A DNA stretch of 44,522 nt from Candidatus Faecivicinus avistercoris (GCA_018716805.1 DVJL01000052.1:1-44522); one strand, 5' to 3'. Counted from the first letter of the stretch, positions 34,795-43,954 are shown. Program-made: numbers and translations. The notes: generated from the letters alone by a model not told the origin.

Positions 34795-35337
34795 ATGAGT
34801 CGAATCGGCAGACTTCCGATTCCGGTTCCCGCGGGCGTGACCGTGACGGTTGCGGACGACAACACCGTCTCCGTCAAGGGCCCGAAGGGCGAGCTGAGTC
34901 AGAAGGTTAACAAGGATATCAAGGTCGAGCAGGTCGGCGCCGAGATTCACGTCACCCGCCCGTCCGACAGCAAGCCCCATCGCTCGATGCACGGCCTGTA
35001 CCGCTCGCTGATCAACAACATGGTCGTGGGCGTGACCAAGGGCTTTGAGAAGGTCCTCCTGATTGAGGGCGTCGGCTACCGCGCGAACGCCGAGGGCGGC
35101 AAGCTCAACCTGGCGCTGGGCTATTCGCATCCGGTCATCGTCGATGCGCCCGAGCACATCACCTTTGAGACGCCGGCGCCGACGCGCATCGTCGTCAAGG
35201 GCATCGACAAGCAGGCCGTTGGCGCCATCGCCGCCGACATTCGCGATCTGCGCAAGCCGGAGCCGTATCACGGCAAGGGCATCCGCTATGAGAACGAAGT
35301 CATCCGCCGCAAGGAAGGCAAGGCCGGTAAGAAGTAA
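34795..35337 (+). CDS. rplF: 50S ribosomal protein L6
   Basis: 180 residues made of two related domains. L6 lies near the factor-binding region of the large subunit. [28 protein letters not shown] (as [13 protein letters not shown]) and [20 protein letters not shown] are conserved. TTGGAGGTG precedes the ATG. Confidence 0.97.
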   Translation: MSRIGRLPIPVPAGVTVTVADDNTVSVKGPKGELSQKVNKDIKVEQVGAEIHVTRPSDSKPHRSMHGLYRSLINNMVVGVTKGFEKVLLIEGVGYRANAEGGKLNLALGYSHPVIVDAPEHITFETPAPTRIVVKGIDKQAVGAIAADIRDLRKPEPYHGKGIRYENEVIRRKEGKAGKK

Positions 35338-35355
35338 TGAGGGAGGTAACCGCAA

Positions 35356-35724
35356 ATGTTTAATAAGCGTGATCGCAATGAGGTTCGCAAGATCCGTCAC
35401 GCGCGCGTGCGCAAAAAGATCAGCGGGACGCCCGACCGTCCGCGCCTTTGCGTGTATCGCAGCAACCGTCACATTGAGGCGCAGATCATCGACGACGTCG
35501 CCGGGCACACCCTCGCGGCCGCTTCCACGGTGGAGAAGGACATCGCTTCTCAGGTCGCGGAGTGCGACAAGAAGGGCGCTGCCAAGATCGTGGGCAAGGT
35601 CGTCGCAGAGCGCGCCATCGCCGCGGGCATCAAGGATGTGGTGTTCGATCGCGGTGGATACATCTACACCGGTCGCGTGGCCGAGCTTGCAGCTGGCGCT
35701 CGCGAAGGCGGTCTGAACTTCTAA
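35356..35724 (+). CDS. rplR: 50S ribosomal protein L18
   Basis: 122 residues. L18 binds 5S rRNA together with L5. The basic amino end and the [20 protein letters not shown] block are typical, as is the closing [28 protein letters not shown] lies before the ATG. Confidence 0.97.
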   Translation: MFNKRDRNEVRKIRHARVRKKISGTPDRPRLCVYRSNRHIEAQIIDDVAGHTLAAASTVEKDIASQVAECDKKGAAKIVGKVVAERAIAAGIKDVVFDRGGYIYTGRVAELAAGAREGGLNF

Positions 35725-35743
35725 GAGGGAGGATGTGAACGCA

Positions 35744-36247
35744 ATGCCAATGCAGCGCAATGAGCAAGTGAGTGAATTCAAAGAGAAGCTGGTGGCGGTG
35801 AATCGCGTTTCCAAGACCGTCAAGGGCGGCCGCAACATGCGGTTCAGCGCGCTGATGGTCGTCGGCGACGAGAAGGGTCGCGTCGGCTGCGGCATGGGCA
35901 AGGCCGTGGAAATCCCGGAGGCCATCCGCAAGGGCACCGAGGACGCGAAGAAGAAGATGATCACCGTTCCGCTCAACGGCACGACGATCCCGCACGAGGT
36001 CGTCGGCGTGTTCGGAACCGGCAAGGTCAAGATGCTGCCCGCTCCGGAAGGTACCGGCGTCATCGCCGGCGGCCCGGTCCGTGCGGTGCTCGAGGCCGTG
36101 GGCATCAAGGACATCGTCACGAAGTCCATCGGTTCCAACAACAAGATCAACATGGTCCGCGCCACCCTCGCGGGTCTTGGTCAGCTCCGCAGCGCCGAGC
36201 AGGTCGCCAAGCTGCGCGGCAAGACGGTTGAAGAGCTGCTCGGTTAA
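35744..36247 (+). CDS. rpsE: 30S ribosomal protein S5
   Basis: 167 residues from the ATG at 35744. An in-frame GTG at 35735 is only 2 bases from GGGAGG, and a second ATG stands two codons on. S5 lines the mRNA channel and affects decoding accuracy. [20 protein letters not shown] and the carboxyl [20 protein letters not shown] are conserved. Confidence 0.96.
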   Translation: MPMQRNEQVSEFKEKLVAVNRVSKTVKGGRNMRFSALMVVGDEKGRVGCGMGKAVEIPEAIRKGTEDAKKKMITVPLNGTTIPHEVVGVFGTGKVKMLPAPEGTGVIAGGPVRAVLEAVGIKDIVTKSIGSNNKINMVRATLAGLGQLRSAEQVAKLRGKTVEELLG

Positions 36248-36261
36248 GGGGGTAGACAAAG

Positions 36262-36444
36262 ATGAAGCTTAAAATTACGCAGACCAAGTCCACCATCGCC
36301 TGTCTGAAGAATCAGATCGCGACGATTCAGGCGCTGGGGCTCCGCCACATCGGCCACACGGTCGTCAAGGAGGACAACCCGGCCACCCGCGGCATGATCT
36401 TCAAGGTCAAGCACATGGTCAAGGTCGAAGAAATTGCGGACTAA
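36262..36444 (+). CDS. rpmD: 50S ribosomal protein L30
   Basis: 60 residues, the short bacterial form. [20 protein letters not shown] and [20 protein letters not shown] are diagnostic. AAGGGGGT precedes the ATG. It lies between rpsE and rplO as in other spc operons. Confidence 0.97.
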   Translation: MKLKITQTKSTIACLKNQIATIQALGLRHIGHTVVKEDNPATRGMIFKVKHMVKVEEIAD

Positions 36445-36457
36445 GGAGGCCGGACAC

Positions 36458-36898
36458 ATGAAACTTCATGATCTTAAACCCGCCATTGGCGCGACTACGG
36501 CACCCAAGCGTCTCGGGCGCGGCGTCGGTTCCGGCCTGGGCAAGACTTCCGGCAAGGGCCACAAGGGCGCCAAGGCGCGTTCCGGCGGCGGCAAGCGCGC
36601 CGGCTTCGAGGGCGGCCAGATCCCGCTCATGCGCCGTCTGCCCAAGCGCGGCTTCACCAATAAGTTCCGCACGGAGCTGGTGGCCGTGAACGTGGACCGC
36701 CTGGATGTGTTTGAGGACGGCATGACCGTCACGCCGGTCGAGCTGATCCAGTACGGCATCATCAAGAACGTGCAGGACGGCGTCAAGATTCTCGGCAACG
36801 GCGAGATTACCAAGAAACTGACGGTGCAGGCGAACAAGTTCTCCGCATCGGCAAAGGAGAAGATCGAGGCGGCAGGCGGGAAAGCTGAGGTGATCTGA
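36458..36898 (+). CDS. rplO: 50S ribosomal protein L15
   Basis: 146 residues from the ATG at 36458, after AAGGAGG. The frame is open 8 codons further back into the rpmD end. [20 protein letters not shown], the glycine-rich [20 protein letters not shown] and [15 protein letters not shown] are standard. L15 is a late assembly protein of the large subunit. The stop lies one base before secY. Confidence 0.97.
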   Translation: MKLHDLKPAIGATTAPKRLGRGVGSGLGKTSGKGHKGAKARSGGGKRAGFEGGQIPLMRRLPKRGFTNKFRTELVAVNVDRLDVFEDGMTVTPVELIQYGIIKNVQDGVKILGNGEITKKLTVQANKFSASAKEKIEAAGGKAEVI

Positions 36899-36899
36899 C

Positions 36900-38171
36900 A
36901 TGCTGGAAACGTTGAAGAACGCATGGAAGGTCGCTGAGATTCGCAAGAAGCTCCTCTATACGCTTTTCATGCTGTTGGTTTTCCGCCTGCTGTGCTTCAT
37001 CCCGACGCCGGGCGTCACGGATTCGCTGCTTGAGAACATCCGCTCGGTGATCGACACCTACTCCCTGCTGGGATTCATGCAGTCGATGACCGGCGCAGAT
37101 CTCGCAAGCTACAACATCATGGCCATGGGCATCACGCCCTACATCAACTCCTCCATCATCATGCAGTTGCTCTGCGTGGCGATTCCGAAGCTCGAGGAGC
37201 TGCAGAAGCAGGGCGATGAGGGCCGCAAGAAGATCGCGCAGATCACCCGCTACGTCACCGTCGGTCTGGGCTTTGTCCAGGCAGTCGCGATGACGGTTGC
37301 AATGGGCCGCGGCGTGGATGACATGTCGTTCATGAACTACCTCACCATCGGCTTCTGCCTCGCGGCGGGCACCGCGCTGGCGATGTGGATCGGCGAGCGC
37401 ATCACCGAGAACGGCATCGGCAACGGCATTAGCCTCTTGATCTTCGCCGGCATCATCTCTAACATGGCCTCCTACCTGCTGGTCAGCGGCGAAGGTCTGA
37501 TCTCCGGCAATGTGGGCGGCACGCTGCCGTCGCTGATCGCGTCGGTTCTCATCTTCGTTGTGCTGATCATCGGCATCGTGTTCGTCGACCTCGGCGAGCG
37601 CCGCATCCCGATTCAGTATTCCAAGCGCATGGTCGGCCGCAAGATGTACGGCGGCCAGTCCACGCACATCCCGCTGAAGATGAACGCCTCCGGCGTGTTG
37701 CCGCTGATCTTCGCCAGCGCCATCATGCAGTTCCCGTCGACGATCTTTGCGTTCTTCCCGAACAGCTCCATCGCGATCTGGTGGGGCGATCACGTGTCGA
37801 CGATGACCTGGGGCTATCAGCTGATCTTCGCGCTGCTGATCTTCGGATTCACGTTCTTCTATTCCTCGATCACGTTCAACCCGGTTGAGATTTCGAAGAA
37901 CATTCAGAACAACGGCGGCATGATCCCCGGCATCCGTCAGGGCAAGCCCACCAGCGACTTCATCAAGAAGATCACCACCCGCATCACCACGTTCGGCGCG
38001 ATCTATCTGGCCATTCTGGCCGTGATCCCGACGGTCATCTACGCCATTGCGGGCGTGTACCTGCCGTTCGCGGCCTCTTCGCTGATGATCGCCGTCTCGG
38101 TCGCCATGGAGTCCATGCGCGAGCTCGAGAGCCAGATGCTGATGCGCCACTACAAGGGATTCCTGAAGTGA
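36900..38171 (+). CDS. secY: Protein translocase subunit SecY
   Basis: 423 residues with about ten membrane segments. SecY is the channel for protein export and membrane insertion. The plug region, MGITPYINSSIIMQL, the GIGNGISLLIFAGII block and the cytoplasmic loop GERRIPIQYSKRMVGRKMYG are conserved. GCTGAGGTGAT at the end of rplO supplies the ribosome binding site. SecE and SecG genes are not in the window. Confidence 0.97.
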   Translation: MLETLKNAWKVAEIRKKLLYTLFMLLVFRLLCFIPTPGVTDSLLENIRSVIDTYSLLGFMQSMTGADLASYNIMAMGITPYINSSIIMQLLCVAIPKLEELQKQGDEGRKKIAQITRYVTVGLGFVQAVAMTVAMGRGVDDMSFMNYLTIGFCLAAGTALAMWIGERITENGIGNGISLLIFAGIISNMASYLLVSGEGLISGNVGGTLPSLIASVLIFVVLIIGIVFVDLGERRIPIQYSKRMVGRKMYGGQSTHIPLKMNASGVLPLIFASAIMQFPSTIFAFFPNSSIAIWWGDHVSTMTWGYQLIFALLIFGFTFFYSSITFNPVEISKNIQNNGGMIPGIRQGKPTSDFIKKITTRITTFGAIYLAILAVIPTVIYAIAGVYLPFAASSLMIAVSVAMESMRELESQMLMRHYKGFLK

Positions 38172-38179
38172 GGTTTGCT

Positions 38180-38824
38180 ATGAAGCTGATTTTTCTTGGC
38201 CCTCCCGGAGCGGGCAAGGGCACGCAGGCGGCGGGCGTGGGCGCCCACCTGAAGGTTCCGCATATCTCCACGGGCGACATGCTGCGCGCGGCGATCAAGA
38301 ACGGCACCCCCACGGGCCTGAAGGCCAAGTCCTATGTGGAGGGCGGTCAGCTGGTTCCCGATGCGATCCTCATCGACATGGTGCGCGAGCGCCTCGCGAT
38401 GCCGGATTGCGAAAACGGCTACTTGCTTGATGGATTTCCCCGCACGGTGGAACAGGCCGTCGCGCTCGACGGCATCGCCGCGCCCGACGCGGTGGTCAAT
38501 ATCGACGTCCCGGACGAGCGGCTGCTCGCTCGTCTGGCGGGACGCCGCGTATGCGTCAAGTGCAACGGCACATTCAACGTTTCCAAGCTCGCGGATGAAT
38601 CCGTCTGCCCCGTCTGCGGCGGCCAGATGATTCAGCGCGACGACGATAAGCCCGAGACGATCGCCAACCGGCTGCGCGTCTACCACGAACAGACCGCGCC
38701 GCTGATCGGCTATTACGAAGGGCAGGGCAAGCTCCGCCGCATCGATGTGGAAAAACTGCCCATCATCGACGGCGACAGCCGACCGGAGGATGTCTTCAAG
38801 GCCATCCTCGCTTCGCTGGAGTGA
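38180..38824 (+). CDS. adk: Adenylate kinase
   Basis: 214 residues, long-lid form. It interconverts ATP plus AMP with two ADP. P-loop GPPGAGKGT (7-15), the AMP site GDMLRAAI and the lid are intact. The lid holds CVKC and CPVC, the four-cysteine zinc site of Gram-positive enzymes. DGFPRTVEQA is conserved. I use the ATG at 38180; a GTG four codons earlier overlaps the secY stop region. Confidence 0.97.
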   Translation: MKLIFLGPPGAGKGTQAAGVGAHLKVPHISTGDMLRAAIKNGTPTGLKAKSYVEGGQLVPDAILIDMVRERLAMPDCENGYLLDGFPRTVEQAVALDGIAAPDAVVNIDVPDERLLARLAGRRVCVKCNGTFNVSKLADESVCPVCGGQMIQRDDDKPETIANRLRVYHEQTAPLIGYYEGQGKLRRIDVEKLPIIDGDSRPEDVFKAILASLE

Positions 38825-38828
38825 ATCC

Positions 38829-39602
38829 ATGATCACGATCAAGAACGAATCACAGATCGAGAAAATGCGCAGGGCGGGCGCGCTGCTCCACAGCGTGCTC
38901 GAGGCTCTGCGAGCCGAGATCCGTCCGGGCGTCACGACGATGCACCTGGATCAGATGGCCGAGCGTCTCATTCGCGAGGCCGGCGGCATTCCCTCGTTCA
39001 AGGGTTTCGAGGGCTTTCCCTATTCCATCTGTGCTTCCGTCGACGATCAGGTGGTTCACGGCTTTGCCAGCCATGACCGGCTGCGCAAGGGCCAGCTTCT
39101 CAGCATTGACTGCGGCTGCATCCTGGACGGATGGCAGTCCGACAGCGCCTTTTCTGTGCTCGTCGGCGGCGGTTCCGCCGAGGCGCAGAAGCTGATCGAC
39201 GTTACCGAAGAGTGCTTCTGGCTCGGCGCCAGCATGGCGCGCGCCGGCAATCACCTGGGCGACATCTCGCATGCCGTCCAGGCGCACGCCGAGGCGCACG
39301 GCTACGGCGTCATCCGCGACCTGACCGGCCACGGCATCGGTCAGGAGATGCACGAGGATCCCAACGTCCCCAACTACGGCACCCCCGGCCGCGGGGTCCG
39401 GCTTCAGGCTGGCATGACGCTCGCCATTGAGCCGATGATCTCGATGGGCACGTGGAAGGTGCGCGTGCTGGACAACGATTGGACGATCGTCACCCGCGAC
39501 GGCTCGCTGGCTTCCCACTATGAGCACACGGTGCTCGTTACCGACGGGGAGCCGGAGGTTCTGTCGTTCCCGGGCGCGAAGGTTTCGGAGGCCGTTCGAT
39601 GA
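38829..39602 (+). CDS. map: Methionine aminopeptidase, type I
   Basis: 257 residues. It removes the initiator methionine from new proteins and needs two metal ions. Metal ligand regions are visible: SIDCGCILDGWQSDSAF (aspartates), LTGHGIGQEMHEDP (histidine), IEPMI and the closing YEHTVLV (glutamates). It starts 4 bases after adk and overlaps the next gene by 4 bases. The open frame reaches back into adk, but MITIKNESQIEKMRRAG is the family start. Confidence 0.96.
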   Translation: MITIKNESQIEKMRRAGALLHSVLEALRAEIRPGVTTMHLDQMAERLIREAGGIPSFKGFEGFPYSICASVDDQVVHGFASHDRLRKGQLLSIDCGCILDGWQSDSAFSVLVGGGSAEAQKLIDVTEECFWLGASMARAGNHLGDISHAVQAHAEAHGYGVIRDLTGHGIGQEMHEDPNVPNYGTPGRGVRLQAGMTLAIEPMISMGTWKVRVLDNDWTIVTRDGSLASHYEHTVLVTDGEPEVLSFPGAKVSEAVR

Positions 39603-39886
39603 AGATGTTTCCCATTGAGGTTGGCAGCGTGGTGCGCTCCATGGCGGGGCGCGACCAAGGTCGCCTGTTCGTGGTCATTCAGGAAGTGGACGCGGACTTC
39701 GTGATGGTTGCCAACGGAAAGCTGAGAGGAATGGATCGCCTGAAAAAGAAGCGGCGCAAGCACCTGAAGCCCACGGGGCAGACGGTCGCGCCGCTCAGAG
39801 ACCGGCTCGCACAGGGCGGGAAGGTCGAAGATCATGAAATCCGCTCATGGCTGGAGAAGGAGGAGGAAGAGCTTGTCCAAGTCTGA
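39599..39886 (+). CDS. KOW domain RNA-binding protein (L14e-like)
   Basis: 95 residues. An amino-terminal KOW domain ([20 protein letters not shown]) resembles archaeal and eukaryotic ribosomal protein L14e. A basic stretch ([12 protein letters not shown]) and an acidic coiled tail follow. Homologues sit between map and infA in many Clostridia, with function not well defined. It is translationally coupled at both ends: ATGA with map, and a 14-base overlap with infA. Confidence 0.88.
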   Translation: MKMFPIEVGSVVRSMAGRDQGRLFVVIQEVDADFVMVANGKLRGMDRLKKKRRKHLKPTGQTVAPLRDRLAQGGKVEDHEIRSWLEKEEEELVQV

Positions 39887-40094
39887 TGTCATTGAAGTTG
39901 AAGGCGTTGTCACAGAATCCTATCCCAACGCCATGTTTGAGGTACAGCTGCCCAACGGCCACAAGATCCTGGCGCACGTCTCCGGCAAGATGCGCATGAA
40001 CTACATCCGCATCTATCCCGGCGACAAGGTCACCATCGAGCTTTCGCCCTACGATCTGACCCGCGGCCGCATCACCTGGCGCAGCAAGAGCTGA
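39873..40094 (+). CDS. infA: Translation initiation factor IF-1
   Basis: 73 residues from a TTG start at 39873, after GGAGGAGGAAG. The first residues are (M)[19 protein letters not shown]. The OB-fold body, [20 protein letters not shown] and [11 protein letters not shown], is complete. IF-1 binds the A-site during initiation. The start lies inside the KOW gene, and the rare TTG may lower its output. Confidence 0.96.
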   Translation: MSKSDVIEVEGVVTESYPNAMFEVQLPNGHKILAHVSGKMRMNYIRIYPGDKVTIELSPYDLTRGRITWRSKS

Positions 40095-40121
40095 CCCGGA
40101 TTGAAGTAAGGAGGCAACATC

Positions 40122-40235
40122 ATGAGAGTGAGACCTTCCGTAAAGCCCATGTGCGAAAAGTGCAAGATCATCAAGCGCAAGGGCCGCGTCATGGTTATCT
40201 GCGAAAACCCGAAGCACAAGCAGAAGCAGGGCTGA
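40122..40235 (+). CDS. rpmJ: 50S ribosomal protein L36
   Basis: 37 residues. [20 protein letters not shown] opens the protein. The CEKC pair and the later Cys-His (VICENPKH) form the zinc ribbon of the C+ form. AAGGAGG lies 8 bases before the ATG. It is the last gene before a 362-base gap. Confidence 0.97.
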   Translation: MRVRPSVKPMCEKCKIIKRKGRVMVICENPKHKQKQG

Positions 40236-40259
40236 GACGTTTTTGCAGGCACAGGGATT

Positions 40260-40325
40260 TTCTGAACGGAAGATTTGCAGGATTTCATCCAGATGATGAA
40301 TAAATGCGGGCATATCCGTTCAGAA
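40260..40325 (+). repeat. 11-base inverted repeat after rpmJ
   Basis: TTCTGAACGGA (40260-40270) is perfectly complementary to TCCGTTCAGAA (40315-40325), with 44 bases between. The bases after it, TTTCTTTG, could make a weak terminator for the rpmJ transcript. The core TCTGAACGGA appears again in direct orientation at 40428-40437. Confidence 0.6.
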
Positions 40326-40390
40326 TTTCTTTGTGCGGCAAAAAATAACTCAATTTGGCCAACAACTTAACATGTGTGGCTAATTCTGGG

Positions 40391-40420
40391 TTGGCAGACG
40401 GATGGATTATGTGATATAAT
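40391..40420 (+). promoter_or_regulatory. Promoter of the rpsM-rplQ operon
   Basis: TTGGCA (40391-40396) and an extended -10 TG-A-TATAAT (hexamer 40415-40420) are 18 bases apart, a strong housekeeping promoter. Transcription should start near 40427. The genes from rpsM to rplQ can therefore be expressed apart from the upstream spc genes. Confidence 0.72.
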
Positions 40421-40426
40421 CTATAG

Positions 40427-40597
40427 GTCTGAACGGAATGCCCGAAGCGGCTGACAGGCGTTGGACTCCGGAACAAATGCTGATTGTGCCGGGGGTCGCG
40501 TCGTGTTTTTCGGGCGTTCTTTCATATATTCCCCGTTTGACGCACGCCAAGGCGTCGAACCAATCGAGCGAAAGCAAGTTGGAGGTGCACTCATCCC
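40427..40597 (+). ncRNA. Structured 5' leader of the rpsM-rpsK-rpsD-rpoA-rplQ operon
   Basis: A 12-pair helix (40435-40446 with 40509-40520, two G-U) encloses a stable hairpin (40464-40471 with 40489-40497, one bulge, extended by ACAA/TTGT). A third helix of 9 pairs (40535-40543 with 40552-40560, one G-U) follows, before the GGAGGT of rpsM (40581-40586). In E. coli the alpha operon has a pseudoknotted leader just before rpsM that binds S4. Here rpsD is also in the operon, so S4 feedback is a reasonable hypothesis. Confidence 0.55.
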
Positions 40598-40969
40598 ATG
40601 GCACGAATCGCTGGTGTCGACCTGCCCCGTGAGAAGCGCGTTGAAATCGCGCTGACGTATATCTATGGCATTGGCCGCAACATCGCCGACGAGATCATCG
40701 AAGCGACCGGCGTCAACCCGGACACGCGCGTCAAGGATCTGACCGAAGAGGATATCGGTAAGCTGCGCGACTACATCGACCACAACGTCAAGGTGGAAGG
40801 TGATCTGCGTCGCGAGGTTTCCATGAACATCAAGCGGCTGATGGAGATCGGCTGCTATCGCGGCCTGCGCCACCGCCGTGGCCTCCCCGTGCGCGGACAG
40901 AATACCAAGCAGAATGCCCGTACCCGCAAGGGCCCGAAGAAGCAGGCTGCCGGTAAGAAGAAAAAGTAA
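40598..40969 (+). CDS. rpsM: 30S ribosomal protein S13
   Basis: 123 residues. S13 contacts the P-site tRNA and forms bridges to L5. [20 protein letters not shown] and the closing [20 protein letters not shown] are diagnostic. GGAGGT lies 11 bases before the ATG, slightly long. It is the first gene behind the 40391 promoter. Confidence 0.97.
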   Translation: MARIAGVDLPREKRVEIALTYIYGIGRNIADEIIEATGVNPDTRVKDLTEEDIGKLRDYIDHNVKVEGDLRREVSMNIKRLMEIGCYRGLRHRRGLPVRGQNTKQNARTRKGPKKQAAGKKKK

Positions 40970-40997
40970 GCTGAAGAATTAGGGAGGAATATTTGCT

Positions 40998-41396
40998 ATG
41001 GCTAAGCCGAAGCTGAAGAGGGTTACCCGCAAGCGCCGCGAGAAGAAGCTCGTGGAGCGCGGCGCCGCCCATATCCGCTCTTCTTTTAACAATACGATCG
41101 TCACCATCACCGACCTGAACGGCAATGCGCTTTCGTGGGCCAGCGCCGGCGGACTGGGCTTCCGCGGCAGCAAGAAGTCCACGCCGTTTGCCGCGCAGTC
41201 CGCGGCCGAGACCGCCGCGCGCGCTGCGATGGACTTTGGCCTGAAGACCGTCGAGGTCTACGTCAAGGGCCCCGGCTCCGGGCGCGAGGCCGCCATCCGC
41301 TCGCTTCAGGCGGCTGGCCTCGAGGTGAACATGATCAAGGACGTGACGCCGATTCCGCACAACGGATGCCGTCCGCCCAAGCGCAGAAGAGTGTAA
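40998..41396 (+). CDS. rpsK: 30S ribosomal protein S11
   Basis: 132 residues. S11 lies on the platform near the mRNA exit. [37 protein letters not shown] and [16 protein letters not shown] are conserved. TTAGGGAGG precedes the ATG by 9-10 bases. Confidence 0.98.
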   Translation: MAKPKLKRVTRKRREKKLVERGAAHIRSSFNNTIVTITDLNGNALSWASAGGLGFRGSKKSTPFAAQSAAETAARAAMDFGLKTVEVYVKGPGSGREAAIRSLQAAGLEVNMIKDVTPIPHNGCRPPKRRRV

Positions 41397-41413
41397 TATA
41401 GGAGGGAACCGAC

Positions 41414-42007
41414 ATGGCTAAGAATACACAGCCTGTTCTGAAGAGGTGCAAGACTCTGGGCTTGTCTCCGGCAGTGCTTGGTTACTCCAAGGAGACGACG
41501 CGCACGCCCAAGCAGACGCGCCGCAAGCAGTCCGAATACGGCCGCCAGCTGATGGAGAAGCAGAAGGTCAAGTTCATCTATGGCGTGCTGGAAAAGCAGT
41601 TCCATCGCTACTATGAGAAGGCTGAGCGCAAGCGCGGCATCACCGGCGAGATCATGCTCCAGGAGCTGGAGCGCCGCCTGGACAACGTGGTGTTCCGCAT
41701 GGGCTTCGCGTCGACCCGCCGCGAGGCGCGCCAGCTGGTCAACCACGGTCACTTCACCGTCAACGGCAAGCGCTGCAACGTCCCGTCCGCGCAGGTCAAG
41801 CCGGGCGACGTCATCGCCGTTTGCGAAAAGTCCCGCTCGTCTGTGAAGTTCAAGGCGCTGATCGAGGAGTACGGCAAGAAGACCATGCCGAAGTGGATCG
41901 AGCGCACCGCCGAGAGCTTCGAGGGCAAAATCGTCGCCATGCCCGCGCGCGACGACATCGACTACGAGGTCTCCGAGAACCTGATCGTCGAGCATTACTC
42001 CCGCTAA
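41414..42007 (+). CDS. rpsD: 30S ribosomal protein S4
   Basis: 197 residues. S4 nucleates small-subunit body assembly and is the repressor of this operon in E. coli. An RNA-binding S4 domain (RRLDNVVFRMGFASTRREAR, residues about 88-107) and the closing VSENLIVEHYSR are present. The amino end is without the cysteine cluster found in some S4 proteins. GGAGGG precedes the ATG. Confidence 0.97.
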   Translation: MAKNTQPVLKRCKTLGLSPAVLGYSKETTRTPKQTRRKQSEYGRQLMEKQKVKFIYGVLEKQFHRYYEKAERKRGITGEIMLQELERRLDNVVFRMGFASTRREARQLVNHGHFTVNGKRCNVPSAQVKPGDVIAVCEKSRSSVKFKALIEEYGKKTMPKWIERTAESFEGKIVAMPARDDIDYEVSENLIVEHYSR

Positions 42008-42129
42008 TTGCTTGTAAACCGTTTCATGCAGGTTGGGTCCGGCGCGCCTCCACTCCGGCGGAGCGGCCGGGCAAGCTCCGCGGCCTCATGCGCAATGTTG
42101 CGCCGCGATAGGAGAGGAGGAAACGCTGA
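42008..42129 (+). other. Gap between rpsD and rpoA
   Basis: 122 bases with short GC-rich inverted segments (CCGGCG/ CGGCGG-like) and no gene. AGGAGG at 42115-42120 serves rpoA. I see no promoter boxes, so rpoA is probably co-transcribed with rpsD. Confidence 0.5.
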
Positions 42130-43101
42130 GTGATCGATCAGATCGAAAAACCCAAAATCGAACGTGTTGAGATCGGAGAAAACAGCCGCTACGGCAAGTT
42201 CGTCGTCAACCCGCTGGAGCGCGGCTTCGGCCAGACGCTGGGCAACTCGCTTCGCCGCGTGCTGCTCAACTCGCTTCCGGGCGTAGCGGCGACCAGCGTC
42301 CGGATTGAGGGCGTCCAGCATGAGTTTTCGACCGTTCCCGGCGTGAAGGAAGATGTCGCGGAACTGATCCTGAACGTCAAGCTGCTGTCCGCAAAGCTCT
42401 TTACCGAACAGCCGAAGGTGGTCACGATCGACGCCCACGGCCCCTGCGAGGTGAAGGCGGGAGACATCAAGGCGGACGACGAGGTCGAAATTGTCAACCC
42501 CGAGCTGCACATCGCGACGCTCTCCGAGGGCGCACACCTGCAGATGCAGATCACCCTGGAGAAGGGCCGCGGCTATGTCACCGCTGAGCGCAACAAGCAG
42601 CTGGCGATCGACCGCAATAAGGTGGGCGGCATTCCGATCGGCGTCATCCCGGTCGATTCCATCTTTACGCCCATCCGCAAGGTCAGCTATGCCGTCGAGG
42701 ACACCCGCGTGGGGCAGGTGACCGACTACGACAAGCTGACCATCGAGGTTTGGACCAACGGCAGCATTCTGCCGAAGGAAGCGCTCGCTTCCGCCGCGCA
42801 GATCCTGACGAACAACATGCGCCTGTTCATCGATTTGACGGTGAACGTCGTCCGCGTGGACTATAACGAGCCGGAAAACGACACCAAGGAGAAGGTCCTC
42901 GAGATGACCATTGAGGAACTGGATCTGTCTGTGCGCGCGTTCAATTGCCTGAAGCGCGCCGGCATCAACACGGTGGCCGAGCTCGTCCAGCGCAATCAGG
43001 AAGACATGATGAAGGTGCGCAACCTCGGCAAAAAGTCGCTCGAGGAAGTCGAGCAGAAGCTCGTCGCCCTCGGCCTCTCGCTCAAGACGAGCGAAGAATA
43101 A
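42130..43101 (+). CDS. rpoA: DNA-directed RNA polymerase subunit alpha
   Basis: 323 residues from a GTG start at 42130, 9 bases after AGGAGG. The amino-terminal domain (1-230) dimerises and holds the polymerase together, with [20 protein letters not shown] and [20 protein letters not shown]. The carboxyl domain (about 250-323) shows [19 protein letters not shown] and [16 protein letters not shown], which touch UP elements and activators. Both domains are complete. Confidence 0.98.
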   Translation: MIDQIEKPKIERVEIGENSRYGKFVVNPLERGFGQTLGNSLRRVLLNSLPGVAATSVRIEGVQHEFSTVPGVKEDVAELILNVKLLSAKLFTEQPKVVTIDAHGPCEVKAGDIKADDEVEIVNPELHIATLSEGAHLQMQITLEKGRGYVTAERNKQLAIDRNKVGGIPIGVIPVDSIFTPIRKVSYAVEDTRVGQVTDYDKLTIEVWTNGSILPKEALASAAQILTNNMRLFIDLTVNVVRVDYNEPENDTKEKVLEMTIEELDLSVRAFNCLKRAGINTVAELVQRNQEDMMKVRNLGKKSLEEVEQKLVALGLSLKTSEE

Positions 43102-43176
43102 AATTCCCCGCAGGCGTTCTGCGCCCGACGCGCGGAATTGCCGAAACGATACTGACCATCAAGGGAGGAACCAGCA

Positions 43177-43686
43177 ATGGCCAATCGCAAACTGGGTCGG
43201 CCGACCGACCAGAGAATGGCGATGCTGCGCAACCAGGTCACCAACCTGATCTGGTATGGCAAGATCGAAACCACTCTCGCGCGCGGCAAGGAGGTTCAGT
43301 CCATGGCTGAGCACCTGATCACCATCGCCATGCGCCAGTGTGACAATACGGTCGAAGTGACCAAGAAGCACATGAACGACAAGAAGCAGATCGAAATGCT
43401 GACCGTGCAGAACGACTCGCCCGCCCGCCTCGCGGCGCGCCGCCAAGTCATGCGCTATCTGTACGACATTCCGCTCACCCAGAACGAGGACGAGGAGCGC
43501 GATGACTTCAAGAAGCGCAAGCGCGATGTCAAGCATCCGGTCGTCGAGAAGCTCTTCCGCGAGATCGCGCCGAAGTACAAGAAGCGCGCCGAGGAAAAGG
43601 GTCAGGGCGGCGGCTACACCCGCCTGATCAAGAAGGGCCCCCGTCGCGGCGATGCCGCCGAGATGGTCATTCTCGAGCTGATCTGA
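43177..43686 (+). CDS. rplQ: 50S ribosomal protein L17, extended form
   Basis: 169 residues, about 40 more than E. coli L17. The amino end [20 protein letters not shown] and the closing [20 protein letters not shown] are typical. The extra residues lie in the middle, about 60-105, in the region that includes [16 protein letters not shown] and an acidic [23 protein letters not shown] precedes the ATG. L17 lies near the tunnel exit. The operon ends here. Confidence 0.96.
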   Translation: MANRKLGRPTDQRMAMLRNQVTNLIWYGKIETTLARGKEVQSMAEHLITIAMRQCDNTVEVTKKHMNDKKQIEMLTVQNDSPARLAARRQVMRYLYDIPLTQNEDEERDDFKKRKRDVKHPVVEKLFREIAPKYKKRAEEKGQGGGYTRLIKKGPRRGDAAEMVILELI

Positions 43687-43704
43687 TTTTCGTGTTATCC
43701 GTTT

Positions 43705-43736
43705 CCGCACAGCGAAAGCTGTGCGGTTTTCTTTTT
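43705..43736 (+). terminator. Rho-independent terminator after rplQ
   Basis: A perfect 9-pair stem (43705-43713 with 43718-43726) with a GAAA tetraloop is followed by TTTTCTTTTT. It starts 18 bases after the rplQ stop and closes the ribosomal operon. Confidence 0.93.
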
Positions 43737-43846
43737 CCGTCGGATGCGGTTTGCGGGGCGGCGCGAGGGAACCCGGATCGCGAAGGGCTTCCGTTTTTTG
43801 CCACACAATGTCCGATTGCCGTAGAAAATTGTTCCGCTGAGCGTCT

Positions 43847-43875
43847 TTGCATTTTGCGGCGCCGTCTGGTATCCT
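43847..43875 (+). promoter_or_regulatory. Promoter of the C39-like peptidase gene
   Basis: TTGCAT (43847-43852) and TG-G-TATCCT (extended -10, hexamer 43870-43875) are 17 bases apart. The -35 hexamer is the same as before rpsJ and the AraC gene. It lies about 80 bases before the next gene. The stretch 43737-43846 shows no gene. Confidence 0.5.
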
Positions 43876-43954
43876 AGATTTTGTTCGAGGCTGTGGGAGT
43901 GACAGGCTCGCCTTGCGCCCGGACGGGAAATCTTGGAAAAGGACGGTAGGACGA

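Noticed and set aside
34189..36165. Long minus-strand open frame (658 codons) across the ribosomal genes
   Set aside because: It lies antisense to rpsN, rpsH, rplF, rplR and rpsE, with no ribosome binding site or family signature. GC-rich codon bias creates such frames.
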